Source: Collinsella sp. AF08-23 (GTDB taxonomy: Bacteria; Actinomycetota; Coriobacteriia; Coriobacteriales; Coriobacteriaceae). From it: a stretch of 64,000 bases of DNA. Location of the stretch: NCBI RefSeq assembly GCF_003479805.1, contig NZ_QUHV01000012.1, forward strand, positions 6,686 through 70,685. The letters run 5' to 3'. The notes below the pieces were generated by a model. It did not search any database and had not been told where the DNA came from. It saw only the letters and a list, made by a program, of their open reading frames with translations. Positions 60,374-64,000 of this stretch are shown in pieces. The translations under genes were made by a program, and so were the position numbers. The stretch's first letter is position 1, and each line of letters starts with the position of its first letter.

Positions 60374-60808
60374 ATGAACAGGAAAACGGCTCTCATCGCG
60401 ATAACGGGCACTCTCGCCGCTCTTGGCATCCTGGCGGCGCTCGTCGGCCCCTCCGGCGGAAACGTGAAATCGGTCGGGCGCATCGCGCAGGCGACCGATC
60501 TTTACAGCAAAGACGACATAGACGATGCGTTCAATGCCGTCGAATCGGAATTCGCCTCAGGTTTCAAGGGATGCACGCTTGATGAGCTTCGCTATGACGA
60601 CGAGGTTGAGTCCAAATTTCTGGACGAAATGCTCGGGCATGGGCAAACAGGCGAAGGGGACCTCATCGTCGTGCTATCCGAATTCACGACCGACTGGCGG
60701 GCAGCTGACGAGGGTTTCTCGCCGAACGACCGATACGAAGGCTGGCAATGGATTCTCACCAGGCCTTCGCGAGACGCCCCATGGAAGGTTGTCGACTGGG
60801 GCTATTGA
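60374..60808 (+). CDS. Secreted or membrane-anchored uncharacterised protein (DUF4829-like)
   Basis: 144 residues starting MNRKTALIAITGTLAALGIL, a signal peptide or N-terminal anchor. The rest begins YSKDDIDDAFNAVESEFASGFKGCTLDELRYDD (cores YSKDDIDDAF and FKGCTLDELRYDD) and ends WQWILTRPSRDAPWKVVDWGY (core WKVVDWGY). Similar small extracytoplasmic proteins with this start and W-K-VVDWG end occur in gut Firmicutes and Actinobacteria; the DUF4829 name is from memory. The function is unknown. It lies 200 bases after peptide-RNA copy 2. Confidence 0.75.
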   Translation: MNRKTALIAITGTLAALGILAALVGPSGGNVKSVGRIAQATDLYSKDDIDDAFNAVESEFASGFKGCTLDELRYDDEVESKFLDEMLGHGQTGEGDLIVVLSEFTTDWRAADEGFSPNDRYEGWQWILTRPSRDAPWKVVDWGY

Positions 60809-61172
60809 TGGCATCGGGAGGTCGATTGTGGGGCACTGGCCATCCGACGTCGACACCCCCATGCGCAGCAGGCCGAGGCGCACGATTGTCGTCCTGGTGC
60901 CTCGCGCAGAACTCGTAGCTGCAAACCGACTCCAAAAGCCCCTCGACAAGTGTGATATAGCGAAAGAGCAGCGCTCGGGGCCTTCGGTCCATGACCAACC
61001 CTTGGAAGACGAAAGCCGCCTTCGAGGGCGGCTCACCGTCCGGCCGCGCCGTCCTGATCGAAACGCGACCTCATCACATGGCCAACTATAGCGCAGCAAC
61101 CCCGAGCGTCAAGACCGCTCTAAAATACGTCCACCTCATAGGGATGCAGCCCCATCGTCATGACACACGCTC
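60809..61172. other. Intergenic region with a decayed gene end
   Basis: 364 bases without an intact gene. Bases 60860-60885 repeat exactly the sequence at 62725-62750, which encodes the RLGLLRM end of the zinc-ribbon membrane protein; on the minus strand here it reads TTIVRLGLLRMG. The neighbourhood therefore seems to hold a degenerated 3' end of a similar gene. Confidence 0.5.
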
Positions 61173-61805
61173 CTACGCCCTGCGAACCGGATGCCTGATC
61201 ACTGTCTTGAGCTTCTCGGGCGCGGTGCGTCGGGCATCGTTGAGGTAGATCTCGTGATGGAGGCGCTTGTCACAGAAATCCTCGACATAGCCCTGCTCCT
61301 CGGCGAAATCGCGCATAGCTTCGACGGTCGCCGGCTCGCCGTCATACGGCCCGACATGCAGGCAATGAACGCACAGCCCCTCCTCAATAATGAGCAGCTC
61401 CACCATCGAGAAATCCCGCTTCTTCTTGGCGGCGGCCTCAGCGACGGCCCATTCGAACTCCTCGCGCGTCACGAACTCGGGCACGCGGATGACGGATATC
61501 CAGTTGAAGTCCTCCTTGCGCGCACAATCCACACCCAGCACGCCGTCCTGTCACCAAAAACCCTCCAGCGGCGGCACGACGAAGTCGAAGTATCCCTCGA
61601 TGCGATGGTCGCCTTTCTTGGACATCTTGATGGTATACGCCACGCCGTAGAGCGCCTCGAGTGCATCCTTGTACGCCCCGCCCTCCTCGTTAGGATCACC
61701 ATGGCCACGGACGGCGATGAACGTCATCGCAGGAACTTCGACGAGCATCGGCTTCTTGGACGGAAGGTAGAACTCCTTGTATTCCTTCTTGTAGTCGAAT
61801 GCCAT
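61173..61805 (-). pseudogene. GyrI-like small-molecule-binding protein, interrupted by a stop codon
   Basis: Stand-alone GyrI-like domain protein of about 210 residues. The first 84 codons (start MAFDYKKEYKEFYLPSKK) reach VVPPLEGFW; a TGA (61553-61551) follows, then the same frame continues QDGVLGVDCARKEDFNWISV to the normal end LKTVIRHPVRRA. Relatives read GFWWQDG, so the TGA replaces a Trp TGG by one G-to-A change. The downstream part has no good start. TGA is used as a normal stop elsewhere here, so recoding is unlikely. Its promoter carries an SOS box. Confidence 0.85.
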
Positions 61806-61837
61806 CGCAATCCCCTCTCCCGAGCAACGATAGGCCT

Positions 61838-61865
61838 ATGATATACGAACATATGTTCTTGTCAA
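61838..61865 (-). promoter_or_regulatory. Strong promoter with embedded SOS box for the GyrI-like gene
   Basis: On the minus strand TTGACA (61865-61860) and TATCAT (61843-61838) are 16 bases apart. The spacer contains CGAACATATGTTCT in plus-strand reading (61846-61859), which differs from the classic CGAACATATGTTCG LexA box by one base. LexA bound there would block RNA polymerase. E. coli gyrI (sbmC) is also SOS-controlled, which makes this placement meaningful. Confidence 0.75.
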
Positions 61866-61895
61866 TGCGGTTCGGCAGATTATGCTGCGATTCGC

Positions 61896-62669
61896 CTAGC
61901 ACCCCTTCACGGCGTACGTCGCCCAGAAGGTCGGAATATTCAGGTCGTGCAGCCTGCCTTCGCCATAGGTGTCCTCGTAGCAGTCGACCAACTGGAAACC
62001 GGCTTGCAACTGGCCTCGAATCTGCTCCTCAAGCGTATGCGAGAACTGGATGCCGTCCTCCACGGGGTCGAGCGCCGCCATGTGGTCGGGATTCTTCAAC
62101 GGGTTGAACGGCAGGCTGTGCACCGCCCACTCCTCATCGTCGTCGAACGCGTACCCGAAGCCGTTGTCGAGGCCCGCCAGCAGGCGTCCGCCGGGCTTCA
62201 AAATGCGATGGCACTCGCGCCAGAGCGGCTTGACCTCCTCTATGTAACAGTTCGAGACGGGATGGAAGACGAGGTCGAACTCCCCGTCCGCAAAGGGAAG
62301 CGGCTTCGACATGTCGCCTCGAACGATCTCGATCTCATACCCCTCGCGCTCGGCGACCATCCGCTCGGATTCCAGCTGGCTGGGCGTGTAATCGAACACG
62401 GTGCACCGCGCCCCGAGGGCGGCGAAGACGGGCATCTGCTGACCTCCGCCGCAGGCGAGACCGAGTACGCGCAGACCGGACAGGTCGCTCGGATACCATT
62501 CACGCGGAACGGGTTTGGTGGGGGTTAGCAGCATGCGCCACTCGCCCTGCCGGGCCTCGAGATATTCCTCATGGCTCAAGGGCGTGCCCCACTCCCAGCC
62601 CTGTGCGTTCCACCCGTCGATGGCACGGGCGTTCACATCGGCGTAGTTTTCTGTGGTTATGTCCGTCAC
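61896..62669 (-). CDS. Class I SAM-dependent methyltransferase
   Basis: 257 residues. The Rossmann SAM-binding motif I is LRVLGLACGGGQQMPVFAALG (core GLACGGGQQMP), the acidic loop is VFDYTPSQLE, motif with Asp is IVRGDMSKPLPFADGEFDLVF (core RGDMSKPLPFADG), and RILKPGGRLLAG is motif III. The N-terminus (NARAIDGWNAQGWEWGTPL) is typical of UbiE/small-molecule methyltransferases of this type. Start is GTG 62669 with GAAAGGACCTG upstream. Substrate unknown. Confidence 0.9.
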   Translation of the reverse strand: MTDITTENYADVNARAIDGWNAQGWEWGTPLSHEEYLEARQGEWRMLLTPTKPVPREWYPSDLSGLRVLGLACGGGQQMPVFAALGARCTVFDYTPSQLESERMVAEREGYEIEIVRGDMSKPLPFADGEFDLVFHPVSNCYIEEVKPLWRECHRILKPGGRLLAGLDNGFGYAFDDDEEWAVHSLPFNPLKNPDHMAALDPVEDGIQFSHTLEEQIRGQLQAGFQLVDCYEDTYGEGRLHDLNIPTFWATYAVKGC

Positions 62670-62703
62670 AGGCAGGTCCTTTCAATTCGGGACGTGATAT
62701 CGA

Positions 62704-63024
62704 TTATGCTACGTCGACGCCCTCCATGCGCAGCAGGCCGAGGCGCACGAGCAGCGTCTCGCACACGCGCAACCAGTAGAGGGCCGCAGCCAGCGCGACA
62801 ACGTGCAGGACGATTGAATCCTGCAGAAGCGATCTCACAATCCATACGAGAACGAAAAGCGGCGACATGAGCAGCGCGAGTGCCATCAGGAAGGCGGCGA
62901 CCCTCCCCGTCCCGCCAAACGGCGCCCATTCGAACTCCGCCCCGCAGGCGCACCGCCTCGGCATGACGCCGAACCTGACGGGCACCCTCCGCCCGCAGCG
63001 GGCGCAGGCCATCTCCCCCGTCAT
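62704..63024 (-). CDS. Zinc-ribbon membrane protein
   Basis: 106 residues. N-terminal MACARCGRRVPVRFGVMPRRCACGAEF (cores CARCGRR and CACGAEF) forms a four-Cys zinc ribbon. Two predicted helices follow (about 42-63 and 68-88), and the C-terminus ends RLGLLRMEGVDVA. The start overlaps the stop of the upstream gene in an ATGA arrangement, so both are translated together. No function known. Confidence 0.8.
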   Translation of the reverse strand: MTGEMACARCGRRVPVRFGVMPRRCACGAEFEWAPFGGTGRVAAFLMALALLMSPLFVLVWIVRSLLQDSIVLHVVALAAALYWLRVCETLLVRLGLLRMEGVDVA

Positions 63025-63926
63025 CGGCGGGTCCCCAGACCGGCAAGCACCTCAGCGCGGAGGCGCTCCATGCGGGGCGTGAGCGGTTCGAGCGTCGGAT
63101 CGCCCGCAAGGCGCGCAGCCTGGTCGGCAGACCCGTGCAGCAGCTCGTACTCGGCGAGATAGAGCTGCCAGTTCGCACGCTGTTGATGGCAATCGGCCAG
63201 GGCCATGCGCTCGCGCATGCGCGCGGCATCGGCGGCGTCCCGCTCGGCGGACGGGCGCACCAGCACGGCGTAATCGGCGACCTGCATGTCGGCGGAGGCA
63301 CGGTTGCGCGAGCCCTCCTTGAAGTTCTTCCGAAACGCAGAGAGCCTCGCCAGTGCATCGCGTGCACCATCGAGGTCGCCCACATCGATCCGACTCAAAA
63401 ATTCGATCTGCATGGCACGGAACCACCTGATGTTGTCCCTGCGCTTGAAGGTGACGGACTCGAGGCGGCGCAGGGCGCCGGCGCTGTCGAGCTCGAGGTA
63501 GTCGCAATACGCAAGCTCGATGGCGATGGTGTTCGCGGAGCGGCCGAAGCGGTCGCGGGCGGAGAGCACGTCGAGCACCGCGCGATAGCGGGCAGGGTCG
63601 CAATCCTGAGAGACGACCTCCCCGAGCTTGAGGAACAGCGTGCCTATGCGCACGCGCGCGATGACGACAATGGCAAACAGGAGGACGAAGCCGACGAGGT
63701 AGAGCGCGAAGTGGCCGCCCTCGATGAACCAGATCATCGCCACGAGGTTGGCGAGGACCAGCGCGATGGACTGCGCCTCGATCGCATGCACCCGCTTGAC
63801 ATACGCGGCAACGGTCCCTCGCGCATCCAAGCCCCAGTAGGCGGAGCGTCCATCCCCCGCCGGCGAAACGTTGCCGATGCGGTTGGGCTCCGGTGCCGGG
63901 GTAGGCGGAGTCGGAAGGTTGCTCAT
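63021..63926 (-). CDS. Membrane protein with helical-repeat cytoplasmic domain
   Basis: 301 residues from ATG 63926, with GAGGAG upstream. A Pro-rich N-terminus (1-25) is followed by two helices (about 50-70 and 72-92). The rest (about 100-295) is helical and organised in TPR-like pairs (IAIELAYCDYLELDSAGALRRL, core ELAYCDYLELDSAGAL; DVGDLDGARDALARL; WQLYLAEYELLHGSADQAARL, core LAEYELLHGSADQAARL). TPR assignment is by pattern only. It forms a two-gene unit with the zinc-ribbon protein. The 74 bases to the right edge contain no gene. Confidence 0.8.
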   Translation of the reverse strand: MSNLPTPPTPAPEPNRIGNVSPAGDGRSAYWGLDARGTVAAYVKRVHAIEAQSIALVLANLVAMIWFIEGGHFALYLVGFVLLFAIVVIARVRIGTLFLKLGEVVSQDCDPARYRAVLDVLSARDRFGRSANTIAIELAYCDYLELDSAGALRRLESVTFKRRDNIRWFRAMQIEFLSRIDVGDLDGARDALARLSAFRKNFKEGSRNRASADMQVADYAVLVRPSAERDAADAARMRERMALADCHQQRANWQLYLAEYELLHGSADQAARLAGDPTLEPLTPRMERLRAEVLAGLGTRR

Positions 63927-64000
63927 TGCGATCAGCTCCTCGATAGGTTTTGGAGATTGTACCCCATTACAGTCTGAAATAGGCCATCGATAAATTTCGA

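Noticed and set aside
61551..61553. TGA as a recoded Trp or selenocysteine codon
   Set aside because: TGA ends many genes here, such as pstS, and no selenocysteine-type structure or homologous Sec protein is indicated. A point mutation is simpler.

Overview
The window is high-GC bacterial DNA with densely packed genes, most of them on the minus strand up to about 31 kb. Gene content points to a gut-type Actinomycetota of the class Coriobacteriia, probably Collinsella-like. The division cluster has sepF, yggT and an FtsZ ending in an [10 protein letters not shown] tail but no ftsA. There is an anaerobic arginine deiminase locus with a YfcC-type carrier, a heterodimeric ABC exporter, and many membrane-anchored XRE regulators. 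The taxonomic call is an inference from content and was not searched.

Region 1 (1-24.5 kb, minus strand) is the dcw cell wall and division cluster. Read in transcription order it is mraZ, rsmH, ftsL, ftsI, murF, mraY, murD, ftsW, murG, murC, murB, ftsQ, ftsZ, pgeF, then a complete phosphate uptake block (phoU, pstS, pstC, pstA, pstB, a second phoU), then yggS, sepF and the start of yggT. A clear promoter with MraZ-type TGGGN boxes precedes mraZ. The cluster supplies peptidoglycan precursors and the septal machinery. With no FtsA, SepF is the likely FtsZ membrane anchor. murE is not present.

Region 2 (24.7-35.3 kb) holds a XerD-type recombinase, a DUF1846 protein, the arginine deiminase operon (arcA, ornithine carbamoyltransferase and a frameshifted YfcC-type carrier), then plus-strand genes for a polyprenyl-phosphate sugar-1-phosphate transferase, tryptophanyl-tRNA synthetase and a Cof-type HAD phosphatase.

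Region 3 (35.5-47.6 kb) carries transport and stress genes. A two-gene heterodimeric ABC exporter lies downstream of its probable MarR repressor, and both share a near-identical operator. A membrane protein, a frameshifted MFS transporter, an SPFH protein with a ribbon-helix-helix partner and a small alkyltransferase follow, then an ABC-2 type transporter.

Region 4 (47.6-64 kb) is an accessory region rich in regulators: five XRE regulators (three with helical membrane domains and one with a zinc ribbon), a HipA-like kinase with an XRE partner, an MFS pump beside an AraC/GyrI regulator, a YjdF gene with a candidate riboswitch, a two-component pair whose kinase lacks its ATPase domain, and a GyrI-like gene broken by a stop codon under a strong SOS-type promoter. 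Its most striking content is a pair of ~295-bp elements 7 kb apart. Each encodes a 26-residue hydrophobic peptide followed by a conserved multi-hairpin RNA and a terminator, and one has an SOS box upstream. They look like a type I toxin-antitoxin-like module that I do not recognise as a described family.

Three genes are broken by single-base changes (YfcC carrier, MFS transporter, GyrI-like protein). No rRNA, tRNA, CRISPR array or insertion sequence was seen.
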